Below are positions 1 to 12,780 of a DNA stretch of 64,000 bases, piece by piece. This DNA comes from Eulemur rufifrons (Eukaryota > Chordata > Mammalia > Primates > Lemuridae). The notes below the pieces were generated by a model, which saw only the letters and a list, made by a program, of their open reading frames with translations, was not told the origin of the DNA and did not search any database. Position 1 is the first letter of the stretch, and each line of letters opens with the position of its first letter. Position numbers and translations under genes: made by a program. The DNA is taken from the NCBI RefSeq assembly GCF_041146395.1, contig NC_090996.1, forward strand, positions 35,798,738 to 35,862,737. Direction: 5' to 3'.

Positions 1-1128
<1,128 letters not shown>

Positions 1129-2028
1129 ACGGGTCTCACGGGGAGGAGACCCCCGTGTTCCCTGGCGGCCCTCCACCCTCCCCTGTCCCAGCCTCACCCT
1201 CCCTTTCTGGCCCTGCGGCCCCCCCAGCGCTCTGTGTGCTCCTGTCAGCCGGGCCACGGAGGTGAGTCGGGCGTGGAAGCAAAATCCACAAATCCCAGAT
1301 GGCTAATGGCAATTTGGTTTTCATTAAATGGTGTCTCCAACGTTCATCGAACAAAATTTCTCTCTTAAAGATGTGAGGTATACGCAATGTTTGTCACCAG
1401 AAATCAAACTTACCCGCTAATGTATGAAAATCAGCCTACCGCTGTCCTCGCTGACCCTCCACACCAACCTCACTGGAATGAGTGTCACCCAGATGCCACC
1501 TGTCTCGTGGCCGGGAAGACACCTCGATCCTCCCTCTAGTTTGTCCTCCACGCCAGCTCTGGAGGTGAGGTACACACAGCGATTTGGGCAGGTTTAAGCC
1601 AAAACACTAAGTCTCATCCTTCCCGAGGGTGAAGGGCCGGCTCGTCCATGTCCAAGACCCGTTTGAGAAGAAAGGATGGAGGAGCCTCGCCTGCCAGGAA
1701 TGTGACTGACTGTGTCACTGGTCCAGGGACAGGGGGGTCCTCCCCCGCCCTCCTTCACCCGCGTCCACCCTGCCCCGACCCCAGCCTGGCTCCCAGGGGG
1801 CCCAACTCCAGCCCATTCCAAGTTTCCAATGCTGTTTTTAAAAAACCTAATTCCTTCTCTTGAATTCCTTTCTGCTTAAATAGTGAGCCTTTTGCTTTTG
1901 CTTTGTCGGTGTGAAAAAAAAAAAAGAAATAAAAGAAAAAAGAAGTGGGTCTGGTTCCTGCCTCGCCCTGTCCCCTGGGATACAGCCGTTCCCAGAGGCC
2001 AAGAAACAGAGCACTACACTGTGTCGCC
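1129..2028. other. Intergenic spacer downstream of the mastin-like gene
   Basis: No gene is seen here. The first ~200 bases are probably the 3' UTR of the mastin-like gene, with ATTAAA at 1323–1328. An A-rich stretch lies at about 1911–1945, just before the Alu fragment. Confidence 0.5.
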
Positions 2029-2200
2029 TGCCTGTAGTCCCAGCTACTCGGGAGGCTGAGGCAGGAGGATCGCTTGAGCCCAGGAATTTGAGGTTGCTGT
2101 GAGCTAGGCTGACGCCACGGGCACTCACTCTAGCCCGGGCAACAGAGTGAGACTGTCTCAAAAACAAAACAAAATAAACAAACAAACAAAAAAAAAAAAC
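2029..2200 (+). mobile_element. Alu SINE, right-arm fragment (strepsirrhine type)
   Basis: Matches the Alu right monomer from CCTGTAGTCCCAGCTACTCG through GAGGTTGCTGTGAGCTAGGC to GAGTGAGACTGTCTC, and ends in an A-rich tail with interspersed C. The left monomer is missing. The 'GCTGTGAGCTAGGCTGACGC' segment is characteristic of lemur/loris Alus. Confidence 0.9.
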
Positions 2201-4642
2201 AGGAAAGCATAACCTACGCTCAGCAAGTGAGACTCGGGGATGTCCCTGCCTCTGCTCGGGACAAGCTGGGGCCACCTGGCCGGGAACTCACCTGGGCCCA
2301 AGGCTCCTGCTTCCCCGCAGCCCACAGCCACTGCCCAGCCCAGGTCACCCTGAAGCCCGGCCACAGCCGTGCCGGCTCTGCTCCCCCTCAGCCTCTGCCC
2401 CCTGTGCCCCACACACCTTGGCTGGGGCGGCTCGCTGTGATTGGCCGCCGGCCCCACCTTACCTGGCCGTCCTGGACCCCGTGCTCCTGACAGCTGAGGA
2501 CAAATGCCTGGGAGTGCCTTGCACCCTGGGCTACACTCCGCTGCGCCTCAGGCCAGAGAAGGATCCCGAGAACCGAGCCCCAGGCCGAGCAGCCTGCCCT
2601 GGGCGCCGGTCCAGCCCTTGGGGAGTGAGGTGGGGGCACAGCACCTGGCCAGGAGACCCTGGGGACGTCTCCCTCCTCGGGAAGGCCCCGGGCTGCGGAG
2701 GAGGACGTCAGTGCAGCGGCTCGGGCTCCAGCTCCCTCTCCTTCCTCAGCCCCGAGAATCCTGCGTCCTGCGTCCCAGACCCGCTTCCCCCCCTGGTTAG
2801 TGTAAGGAGCACCGACTACCTGAAACCCATCCCCGAGCTGCATCTGGGAAGAGGGCTCCCGAGATGAGCACGGGCCGGCGGAGGGTGCGGAGGGGCCCAG
2901 GCTGGACCAGGAGAAGCAGGAGGAGGCCCAAGGGGGGTGCCCGGGGAGCTGGCGGGAAAGTTCAGAAGTCTCGGGAACAGGGAGACCCGAGAAGGGGAAG
3001 ATCGGAAGCGTGGAATCCTGCAGCACGCAAGCACGTCCCGGGACCCAGGGCCTCCTCCTTGCCCTGCCACGAATGACCTTGCCAGGGAGGGACAACAGCA
3101 GCAGCCGGGAGCCCGTCCCCATGTGAGGGGCAAGTCATGCCCAGGTGGACTTTCTGGGCTGCCCCGAGACAGGGGCCACTCCTGTCTCCAGCGGGGTGGT
3201 CAAGCGCCCAGCCCCCAGGGCCTGTGTGCCGCCTGCAAGAGCCCCTGTCCACAGCCCAGGCCGCACGGTGGGCAGGGCCCTGCGGGGAGCCCCTCACCAA
3301 GCTCCGGTCCGGCCATCGCCGGAATCCGCCCCTGGCCCGTGACTCGGGCGGACACACCCTGAGTGCAATGGCTCTGCTTTATTTAAGCGAATTAATGAGT
3401 GAAGGAGTAAATTGGCGGCTGAGTGGATGGAGAAGTGCCTGGATGAGTCTGATAACGGGCAGCTGCTGGCGGAGACGGAAGGAGAGAGAGAGAGATGGGT
3501 GGATCCTGGAGGGGTGGGGACGTGTCCGGTGGACAGTCAGGGTCTCGGCTCTTCCCGGACAAGGCTCCCTGCTCTGGTGCTGTCTGGGGCAGTTGCCCCA
3601 CGGGGGGAGGAGGATGAGGCTGGCGTCCCCGTCCACCAGGGCGCTGCCCCACCCTTAGTCCCACCCCAGCAACTGCTCCACCTGGGGAAGGAGGGAGCGA
3701 TTTATGAAGCCCGGGACTCCCCAGCCCAGGAGTGACAGGGTTTGGAAAGTGACCCAGAGTAACCGGGGGGTCATTATGACGCCGTTAGCGTGACTCTGCG
3801 CTGCACTTCACCCCCCTTCCCAAGCGCGCTTTCTTAGAGGGAGCTCCTGTATGCAGACGGCATTTTGAGGACACCTGGTGATCACGTGATCACATCCCAC
3901 AGCTCCCGAGCGCCCTCCCCCGACTGGGCTAATCAAAGGAGCGATCGGAGAAGTCAGAGTGAGTGAGTGAGTTGGTCGCTGGAGAGTGGCTCTGCCTGTC
4001 CCCACTGGCGGGGACCGACCTGTCTTACTCTACAATAAAGAGCGGCTCGTGTGGAACTGCTCCTGCCTGAGGTTACTCCGTCGCGTCGGCCCTGCTGGTG
4101 ATTTTTCCAAGCAAGGAGCCAGAGGACCCGGATAATAGTCTGGACTTGACACTTTGGGGTGTCTTGTCATTCTTTGGCCAAGAGCACACCAAGAACCCAG
4201 GGCAGGCTCCCGCCCGGACGGACGGGCGGGTGGGTGGATGAACGGACGGTAGATGGGTGGGTGGGTGAGGAGATGGGTGAACAGGAGAATGGTGGGTCAG
4301 TGGGTCACAACGGCAGCCTGGTCAGCCACCAGTGGGTGCTGACGCCACCCACCGTCTCCCCAGGGGAGTCCCGCATCCTACACTTGGGGAGGCCCAGGGA
4401 ACAGCATCGCTGCCTCGGACGGCACCCGGCCCACAGCAGGCCCAGGGTCCCTCTCGACCCTGCAGCAGGCGGCTTGGGCCCCACAGCCCGCGGTCGCTGC
4501 CGCACCCGGCGCGCACCCAGGATGTGCCTCAGCCGCTGCCCATTTTCTTTAAAATGGGGAAGACGATGCATTTTAAGACGGTTCTTGAAAGTAGAATTCT
4601 TTAAGGTGCCAAATGCTCTTAGACAGTACTTCGAATTTTAAA
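2201..4642. other. Intergenic spacer between mastin-like gene and inverted repeat
   Basis: No convincing coding sequence. A degenerate tetranucleotide tract (GGAT/GGTG type) lies at about 4203–4310. An AATAAA at 4034–4039, following a pyrimidine-rich stretch, could belong to an old LTR, but I cannot name a family. Confidence 0.4.
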
Positions 4643-5412
4643 TATGTTAACGTATTTTGCTTTTCTCACAAGGCAGCAGAGGACACGTGCATCACACTGT
4701 GTCGCGTGTGGCACGTGCACCTGTCATCTGTGCCCCGCGTTGCGCGTCACCGCACAAGCACGCGCCCAGTGCTGGCCAGGGCTGAAGTCGGCACTGTGGC
4801 CGGGGACCGGGCAGATCGCTGGGAACCCTCTTTCTAGAAACAGCGTGGCGTTGCCATGGTGTCCGCTGGGACTCTGCCCTTAAGCAGGTCTTAGAGAAGC
4901 GGCTCCAGGAAGACAGCCGGCAGCCCCAGCGCTGTTTACGCCAGCAAGGGCACGGAATCGGTGTGAATTTCTAACGAAAGGCCATTGGTGTTGAGCGCAA
5001 ACAGCAGGTCCCAGGGTGTGACAATCAGAGCAGTCACACCAATGACAAACTCAGGAGAAACAAAGCTATGGCGCAGCCGGGGGTGCAGGACAAGCCCAGA
5101 GCCCACGGGGAAGGTGGGGGACTGCGGGGCGCGGTGGCCCTGCTGTCTCTGGCCCGGGCACAGGGTGCCTGGTGTCCTGTAACCAAGTGTTCGTGGTCCC
5201 TCCCTGCTGCTCTACCCAAACCGAGTGCAGGATGCCTGTGAGGGAGGGGTCGGCCCTGGGTTCCAGGAGGCCCCGTCCCACAGTGACACACTGGGGTTTG
5301 GGGACCGGGGACCCTGCGGCTCCGGCAGCTGCACCCGGCCGTGCCCTGGAGCCCCTTCCCAGCAACACCCACACCAGCAACACAGTGACAGCCGTGCCTG
5401 CTTCTCATGCAC

Positions 5413-5418
5413 TTTAAT
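5413..5418 (-). promoter_or_regulatory. Poly(A) signal of the left tryptase gene
   Basis: Minus-strand ATTAAA about 265 bases after the stop codon, in the same context as 21176–21181 of the right gene. Confidence 0.75.
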
Positions 5419-5682
5419 GAGACACAATGTGCGGGACAATTAGTGTGTGGGCGGGGGGGGGGGGCAGAGGGGAAGGGGCTCCGGATGGGGGAGGGAGGTT
5501 AGCATGGGGGAGGGGCTCGGGTGGGACAGGGGAGGAGGCTCCGGACAGGTGACAGGGCTCAGGACCAGAGGACGGGGAAGCTGTGCTGGGGGTGGTCCCC
5601 ACCTGGGTAGGAAGCAGCAGTGTTGGAGACAGGAGGGTGCTGGCTTCTCCAGTGACCCGGGTGGCAGCCCTGGAGACCTGGC

Positions 5683-7735
5683 TCACGGCTCCTTGGGGAC
5701 GTAGCCGCGGATCCAGTCCACGTAGTGGGAGACGCGGGCGTAAATGCCGGGCAGGCTGGGCTTGGTGCAGCCATAGCCCCAGCTGACCACGCCCGCCTGC
5801 ACCCAGGTGCCGTTCACCCAGCAGGCCAGGGGCCCTCCGGAGTCGCCCTGCGGAGGGCAAGAGTCAGTGCTCGCTGGCCAGGCCCGGGAGGGTGGGGTGT
5901 GGGGGACGCGCGGAGCCCACCTGGCAGACGTTGCCATGTTCGTTCCCGGCACACAACATGTCGTCCTGGACAATGCGAATGTTGTCTGCTGTGTAGACTT
6001 CAGTGTGGTACTGGGCGTCACAGATGGGGTTTGGCACTATGGGGACTTCCGCCTCCTTCAGGGTATACGGCGGTGGCAGGGGCACTGTGGGTGGGAGGAG
6101 AAGGTGGCACAGGCTGGACCTGGGCCATGCCACCAGATGGCCTGGGCTAACTCTGTCACCTGATGGGGCAGGAGTGACAGCAGTGCTCCCGAAGTGCCTC
6201 CTAGAGCTGCTCCTGCCTTCAGGGCCCGCAGCCCTGCACGCTGGGTGGTGGGCGCTCTGCACCCGGACCCCCCCGTCCTTTCAGCCCCACGTGGGGAAGG
6301 GGTCCGGGTGGTGAGGAGCAGGGCTCGTGCTCACCGTCTTCTCCCAGCTCCTCTGACTTTGGTCTGGGAGGGGGGCCATGGCCCAAGATTGGCCCCAGCC
6401 TGCTGCCTGGCCCTGCCCTGGCCCCGTGACTCAGTTTCCTCTCTGTGCATGGGGAAGGGGGACAGGATGCTGTGACTCTGCTTGGTGAGTGTCGCCAAAA
6501 CTTTGCTGTGACTTGTGGATAAAACGGGGATACGACCTTCTAGAACTGAAGCTGTGCCCCCCAGAGGGGTCAGACTAAGCTTTGTCCTAGCCCCCCAACG
6601 CCCTCCTGCCAAGACCCAGTTCCTGGAGTGTCTGCCCATGTCCCCGGGCACAGGGGTGCGGTGTGGGCTGTTCCGCCCTGCGCCGGGCAGTTCTCCTTCC
6701 CTCCTCACAGTCAGACACCGCACAGGCGAGTTCTCACCTTCCTCGCGTCAAACTCGTGCAATGGGAACTGGCGAGGGGCCCGTTCAGGCAGGCGCAACAG
6801 GCGGAGAGGTGCCAGCGACTTGCTCAAGGCCCCCAGGTGTGGCCTGGGCCTATTGGACTTGCAGGCCCTGCTCCCGCACACGCTGCCTCCTGCCACCGCG
6901 CCCCCTTCCCAGGGTCTCCAAATTCCCACCCCCGGGCCGGCCTGGCGGGCCCCTGTCCCCTGGAGGGAGGCCCCTGCCCCACCTCACCCAGCATCCAGCC
7001 GTCCCTGACACGTACCATCATATTCCACGTCACCCCAGCCTGTCACCCAGCACCGCGTCCTTGGGGGGAACGTCTGTGAGGCCTGGGGCAGGGTGATCGT
7101 GTGGACCTGGTTGGAGATGTTCACGGGGACCTCCAGCTCCAGCAGGGCGACGTCCGCCCCGTCCCAGACGGTGTAGTAGTTGGGGTGGGGGATGATCCTG
7201 CTGACGGGCAGCAGTCTGTCGCGGTAATAGAGGTGCTGTTCGTGCAGCTGCACCATGATGTCTGACAGGTTCCTGTATTCCCTGGGGGAGGAGACCGGAG
7301 CCTCCTCAGGGGGCCTGAGCAGCCCCAGGAGCACCCGGGAGTCGGGTGGACCCTGGGCCGTCCCCACCCGCCAGGCCCCGAGGAGACTCACGGTCCCACG
7401 CAGTGCGCCGCCGTCAGCACCCACTGGGGGTGGATGAGGGAGCCCCCGCAGAAGTGCTCCCAGTACTGGCCTGGGGATCTCAGGCTCACCTGCCAGAGCC
7501 ACCTCCTCCAATGTGCCTCATGGCCCCCCACGATCCCTGCTCGCTCCAGGGTCTGGCCTGGGGCTGGGGAGGGGACAAGGTCAGCTTGTGTCAGCCTGGC
7601 CCCCTCTGGACCCACCCGTGTCCCAGCCTGTGGGGTGAGGGGCAGGGAGAGGGCGGGACGTGGTCAGGACTCACCCGGGGCTGTGTGGACCAGGCTCCCC
7701 AGGACGGGCAGCGCCAACACCAGCAGGCTCAGCAT
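5683..7735 (-). CDS. TPSAB1: Mast-cell tryptase with Asn at S1-pocket position 189
   Basis: Secreted tryptase of mast-cell granules, 275 codons. Coding exons on the minus strand are 7675–7735, 7392–7563, 7016–7281, 5921–6084 and 5683–5847, with phases 1, 2, 1, 0 as in the right-hand paralogue. The start codon follows directly after a CAG splice acceptor, so exon 1 is probably 5' UTR. The signal peptide [14 protein letters not shown] is followed by a propeptide ([12 protein letters not shown]) and the mature start [12 protein letters not shown]. The triad is intact: [17 protein letters not shown] and GDSGGP. The residues before the active serine are GNVCQ, so position 189 is Asn and 190 Val instead of the usual Asp–Ser/Ala. 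Loss or strong change of trypsin-like P1 Arg/Lys cleavage is inferred. The gene lies divergent from the right-hand gene, where human TPSAB1 sits; one-to-one orthology is uncertain because of gene conversion. Confidence 0.88.
6405..6540 (+). mobile_element. MIR-like SINE remnant in long intron 3 of left tryptase gene
   Basis: Contains 'TGACTCAGTTTCCTCTCTG' followed by a GGGGA-rich segment and 'AAACGGGGATACGA', which resembles the conserved MIR core and its 3' side. MIRs are ancient, which suggests the long intron is not a young insertion. Confidence 0.5.
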
Positions 7736-7859
7736 CTGGAAGGGGCAGGGAGGGGGCATCAGCGGGGCTGGGCCGGGGTCTGCAGGGTGTGGGGTACAGG
7801 AGGGAGCCGGGGTCCACGGGGATCGGGGCTCTCGGGGGTATGGAGGGTGGGGTCCTCAC

Positions 7860-7913
7860 CCTGGCCTGTTCCTGTTCCTCTCTACCCAGTGGGCTCTCCC
7901 CTCCCCTTTTATC
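7860..7913 (-). promoter_or_regulatory. TATA box and 5' UTR exon of the left tryptase gene
   Basis: Minus-strand GATAAAAG (7906–7913) precedes a short leader ending CAGGCCAGG with a GTGAGG donor after 7860. The sequence matches the right-hand promoter almost base for base. The layout, with an untranslated first exon and the start codon immediately after the next acceptor, is that of human tryptase genes. Confidence 0.75.
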
Positions 7914-9040
7914 CTTCCAGACCCAGATGGGGTCGGGGGCTCCCCCCTCCAGGGCACACGTGGAGGAAGTGGGTGACTCAGACCCAGGGCCCAAGTCTGC
8001 TCGGCCAGGAAGGGACCCTGCTGTCCCCACAGCCCACATCAGACCCAGCTGCTCGGAGGACTCCAGTGGCCACCATCTCTGCTGCCATCTGTGCGGCCCC
8101 CTTGTTATCTGGGGATCTGGCCTGCACCAGCAGAGGAAGGAGCAGAGGACTGAGGCGGCCACAGCGCAAGAGGCCAGCGCCTGCCCCCGTTGGACGCCCC
8201 TGGTCCCACCACCCCTGGGCCCCGTCCCCCGTCCAGGGCAGACTCTGCCGCCTCCTGACTCTTGCTGGGCCGTCTCCTCACCCTCTGAACTCCTGGGGTC
8301 CCCCTGGGCACCCCACACAGCGCCCAAGGGGGGCCTGGCCCACCCCCACCCTGCCTGGGGACGCGCTGGCTCTCCTGCACAGCCAGGGCACATTATGGGG
8401 ACTCCTCCCGGGCAGCAGCCCCCGGGGGCGGGGCAGGGGCTGTCCAGACCCCTCTTGGTCAGCGACCCTGGTCCCCATCGTTCTCCCAACAAACTCCCAG
8501 GAGGCCTCCAAGTGCCCCGTCCTGGTTCTAGGAACAAGGTGGGACCCTCAGGAGCCCAGGTGGTGAGGGGATGGGACAGGGACATAGGGACAAGGGCGCC
8601 AGGGCCCGGGGAGTCCAGGGGGTCCTCCCCTGCAGGCCCCACCCAGTCAGGGGCTCCGGGACCACGTCCTCCAAGAAGTGTTCCCATTGGCTCAGGCCTG
8701 GCAGGCGGTCCAATCAGCAGAGGATGCCCTAGCTATGATTGGCTAACGCTGGACCAATCCGGACCGGCCCTGAGGACCCCTCCGCCCCGTCCCCTGCAGG
8801 GCCCAGGGCCAGGCCGGGTCAGGGACCCACAGGGTCCTGCCCAGAGCTCCTCTCAGGGCAGGTGTCCTCAGGCTGTAGATGCAACATCCTAACTCGTGTC
8901 ATCCGCCAGCAAAACCCGCAATTCGCTGAAGAAATGCCGGTGACCGTGTGCTCAGGAGCGGATTCAATCCCGTTTGTCACCAAAACGCACAACAAGCCGG
9001 GCAGTCACTGGGGGTCCCGGTGTTCAGAGCTTCCTGAGAC

Positions 9041-10829
9041 TTGGTCCCCACGTTGCGGGGATGTGTGTCCCGGGCTTGGGAGCGTGCTGTCGGCAGGCAG
9101 CGTCCACCAAGGGCCCCGAGACCGTGACCTCCTGACCTCACCGCGGAATCCCGGCGCTCTGGAGACCGTGGAGTGAATGAATTCCCGTGGGTGTTCCCAG
9201 CACCCGGGGGCCCCTGTGCGGGTTTCTCGCTGGGCCCCCAGGCCCCAGCAGGGAGGACCCGTCCCGTCTGAGGCCCCTGTGCTTGTCCAGCCCTGGACGC
9301 ACGAGCAGGGAGCCCCGTGGCGGGGCCTGTCCTGCCAGGGGGTGGGGAGCCCAGGCGCCGGGGTCACTCCAGGGCCAGACACGGGGGTCCTGACTGCGTG
9401 GGCAGTGCAGCCCACCGGCCTGAGGCAGGACCCTTGAGAGCCCCAGGACGGAGCCTGGTGACGCCCAGAGAGCCTCAGCCTGTGTGGCTGCACGGTCCGG
9501 GGGAGAGTGTACCAGCCACGGGGCAGAGGCCCGGGCCGGGGCACTGAGAGCTGAGCTCGCCCTCGTGGCTTCTGTGGCCAGGAGACTGTTGCGTGTTTGC
9601 CCTGATGGACCTCAGGGTCAGTTAGGAGAGACAGGGTCACGTTGGGATGCAGTTGGTGTTGCGTCTTGGTTGGGGATGGTGTCATGGTCGGGCAGCATCT
9701 ACCCTGACCCCCTCTTCTCTGGGTCCCCCAGGGATCCCTTCCCAGGCAGGGTAGCAGAGGGGTGGCTTCGGGGAAGAAGCCACATGATTTGGGGCAGGTG
9801 GCTTCACCTTGTGGGGGTTTCTATACCTGGGACCCAGGGCCTTGGCCACAGGCCTCGGGGCAGGCCAGAGGGGCTCCGGCTCCAGGGCTTTTGCCTTCCC
9901 TGGCCCTGGGTACCCAGGAAATGGGGCCTGGCTTGGCCCCGGAGCAGTTAAGAGCAATGGATGTTGGCTTTCATCAGGGACGGTCAAGGCTGCCTGTCCT
10001 CAGGGTCAGGTGGAGCCAGGAGCTGGGGAGGGGCCAGGAAGAGGGTTGCCTGCCTGACGATGACAGGTCCAGGGTCCTCCAGAGGGGACGGTGCCCAGGT
10101 GGTCAGGCCACTGCAGGCAGTCCCAGCCCTGGGCCCGCTGGGGCTGTGGGCAAGAGGAGACCCCACAGGCCAGGAGGCCGTCGCCAAGGCTGGGGGCTGC
10201 ACCTCAGAAGGGCGCTGGGCTCGGCTCACTGTGCTGCGGCCACCATTTGAAATCTGTCATCATTTTTGCACCAGGGACCCTGCATTTTCAGTTTGCACTG
10301 GGTCCCCCGGCAGTCCACAGCTGACGCTGGGTGGAGCGTGGTGTTTCCTTCCACACGGCTCCTGCAGTGTTGCAGGCTTTGCAGAGAACCGTGGTGTGTC
10401 CATTTGCTTTCGGTGCCATCAAAATTACCCCCAACCCCACGGCACGTCGTCCTCCCGGTCTCGAGGGGGGACGCCGGGGTGTCGGCAGGGCTGGTTCCTC
10501 TGGGGCTCCGGGGAGAATCCTCCCGCTTTCTGAGGCCACCTGCTGGCCGCCGCCACTTCCTCCCCTCCCGAGCCTGCGCCTGCCCTGCTGCTTCCGTTGC
10601 CTCTGTCCCCAGCTGGGAGAGGTTCCCTGATTTTAGGTACTCCTGGGTACGTCGGGCTCACCTGGGTAATTCAGGCCACTCTCCACACCTCAGGGTCTGG
10701 CACCTTAATCACACCTGCAAAAGCCCTTTTGCTCTGTAAGCCCACGTCGTCACAGGCCCGCGGATTAGGGTGCAGACCTCCCTCGGGGCCGTCCTCCTGC
10801 CTCCCGTACGCATGCCGGGGTGCAGGTTG
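9041..10829. other. Spacer of inverted repeat, unassigned part
   Basis: No exon-like sequence, SINE or tandem array is evident. This stretch has no counterpart beside the right arm. Confidence 0.4.
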
Positions 10830-11620
10830 GGGGGTCCCAGTGCTGGAGGCGCACGGAGCTGGGACAGGTGAGGGCCCGGAAGTCCCCTCCTGTGGGCACC
10901 CGGGGATGGCCTGGAGCTCAGGACTCAGGACACCTGATTCCATGAAGATCTTGCCCTCTGTCCCCTGTACTAGGTGACGCCAGGTTCCTGGGCCCCGGTA
11001 GGGGTGGGCGGGGACTGCTGGCTCAGACCCTGCTCCCCCTGTGTAGGGCTGATCGGGCAGGTCCCCCCCCCCCCCCCCCGCCAGCTGCACCCGCCCAGGT
11101 GTGTGGCCGTCCTGGGGGAGGAAGGGGCCCTGCCACAGCGAGTGGGGTGATGTCCTCATTGGTCACCAGGTCAACATCTAGCTGGAGTTCTGAGCCTGGG
11201 CTACCGACCAGCCAGGTGCTGGCCTGCAGGAGGCCAAGTGTGGGCCCCAAGAGGCCACATCCTGGTGGGTGATCAGGCAACGCCTCCTCGTGCCTCAGTT
11301 TCCTCACATCTAGGAGGGGGTCCCTGACCTCAAGGGTCTCAGTGGGACCCTGCAACTCTGGCCTGTGACTTGGAGCTGGGCAGGCCCAGCTGCTCGAGGC
11401 CCCTAATCAGCTGGGTGATCAGGCCCCGGCCGCATAGAGGACGGTTGGGAAGGGCCTGCCCGCTGGCAGCTGTGTGACCGTGCCCATCTGATCGTGGTGG
11501 GGCCCTCGGGACCCACCGCCGGATGTGGGGACAGGGACATCTCGGAGGCAGGTTGTCACGGGGCCTGAGCTGTCTCCACAGGGCTGTTTGGGACCCGGAG
11601 ACTGGCCTGGTCTGGGCCTG
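10830..11620 (+). repeat. Left copy of a direct ~0.8 kb duplication
   Basis: Starts near GTCCCAGTGCTGGAGGCGC and is closely similar, in the same orientation, to 22470–23270. Shared landmarks are GGGCCCGGAAGTCCCCTCC, CCAGCTGCACCCGCCCAGG, GGTCAACATCTAGCTGG and CATAGAGGACGGTTGGGAAG. A MIR-like CCTCAGTTTCCTCAC lies at about 11295. A C14-type homopolymer occurs at about 11068–11082. Confidence 0.9.
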
Positions 11621-11639
11621 GAACTGTGCTTCTGTGCCC

Positions 11640-12420
11640 TTTCTTTCTTTTTAGAAACTACACTTCTTAGTTCAGAACAGGTGGGGGCTACAGAGAAGGT
11701 GCAGCGACAGTACAGAGATGCCCCTGCGCCGCAGCAGCTTCCCTGTGGTCGGCAGCGCTCGCTGGCAGCGCTCGCTGGCAGCGCGCGCTTGTTGCGGTCC
11801 ATGAACCGGTCTGATGCATTATGTCGGCTGAGGTCCAGAGTTCATCTTGATTCCCTGACTCTTCCCTAATGTCCCTCTTCTGTCCCAGGAGCCCATCCAG
11901 AAGCCCACATGACATTCAGTTGTCACATCTCCTTTGGCTCCTCTTGGCTGTGACAGGCTTAGTCTGTCCTTGCTTTGGTGGCCTGGGCAGCTTTGCGGGG
12001 TGCTGGGCGGGGGCCGTGGGGTCCCCTCCGTGGGGTTTGCTCGTGGTTGGCCTGAGCCTGCGGGTTTGGGAAGAAGGGCCGGGAGGTGAAGTGTCCTCAT
12101 GGCATCGTCTCAAGGGCACACGCCATCATCCCGACCTCCTCCGACGTTGACCTCGCCCCCCGGCAGAGGGGCAGCGTGTCGGGCGTCTCCCCTGGAGTCC
12201 CCTCCCTGGCCTCACGGCCGTGCGGCCCAGAAGGACATCTTGGTCCATGGGGGAGGGGGCGCTGCTCACACTGTCTGGGATCTTCTGCACGGAGCTCCGT
12301 CTCTCTGCCCCGGTTATTCATTTATTCGCGTATATATTTACATCAGCAGCAACTCTCGGATATTTATCATATACTTTGTTGCTCATGTTGCCGCAGCTTT
12401 GGCCGTGCGTGGTGGCGCCC
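11640..12420 (+). mobile_element. Ancient L1 3'-end fragment
   Basis: Successive segments resemble the 3' end of old L1 elements: a stretch with TACAGAGA, then 'CCTAATGTCCCTCTTCTGTC', 'TTGTCACATCTCCTTTGGCT', and an AT-rich piece with GGATATTTATC. Heavily decayed; the subfamily was not determined. Confidence 0.6.
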
Positions 12421-12559
12421 AGGGCAGTCAGGCTGCCGCGCCGCAGTCCGCATCCGTGTTCCTCCTCCGGGCTGTGCCATCTCCCACGGTCGCCATGAGC
12501 CGCGGTCCACCTGTCTTCTCCCCTGTCCCTGGCTTTGGTGGTTTCCTCTTTGGGCTGTG

Positions 12560-12780
12560 ACAAACCAAGCTGATGTGAATATGACTATTGAAGACGGAGG
12601 TTTTTATTTCTCTCGGATAAATACCCAGGGGTGACATAGCTGAATCAAAGTGTAACTTTATTTACAAAAAATAGCTGCTACAATCCAAAAGAGAAATTAA
12701 GAAAACAATTTTATTTACAATAGCATCCAAAAGAATGATACATTTGACCAAAGTGGTGAGAGACACTTGTATCTAATATA
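12560..12780. mobile_element. L1 fragments (3' UTR-like piece, then ORF2-like piece)
   Basis: 12570–12660 resembles the L1 3' UTR in reverse (GGATAAATACCCAGGGG). 12685–12775 resembles ORF2 in the plus orientation (AATTAAGAAAACAATTTTAT, then ACAATAGCATCCAAAAGAAT). Together they indicate nested or rearranged L1 debris. Confidence 0.65.

Larger units (their letters stand above)
4643..9040. repeat. Left arm of large inverted repeat carrying a tryptase gene
   Basis: The reverse complement of this 4.4 kb stretch matches 18338–21950. The outer edge is set by GTTAACG near 4647 against CGTTAAC near 21942. The inner edge is set by 'AGCTTCCTGAGAC' ending at 9040 against 'GTCTCAGGAAGCT' starting at 18338. 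The ~1.3 kb upstream part and the ~1.04 kb downstream part are nearly identical to the other arm. The middle (5683 to about 7100) is clearly more divergent, and its third coding intron is about 800 bp longer. The spacer between arms is about 9.3 kb. Confidence 0.93.

Noticed and set aside
3940..4100. Possible LTR with AATAAA at 4034–4039
   Set aside because: No paired LTR, primer-binding site or coding remnants found; kept only as a remark.
7346..8892. Long plus-strand ORFs of about 400 codons across the left tryptase gene and promoter, mirrored at 18486–19719
   Set aside because: They overlap the true tryptase exons on the other strand and lie in GC-rich DNA; Pro/Gly-rich composition and no domain similarity.
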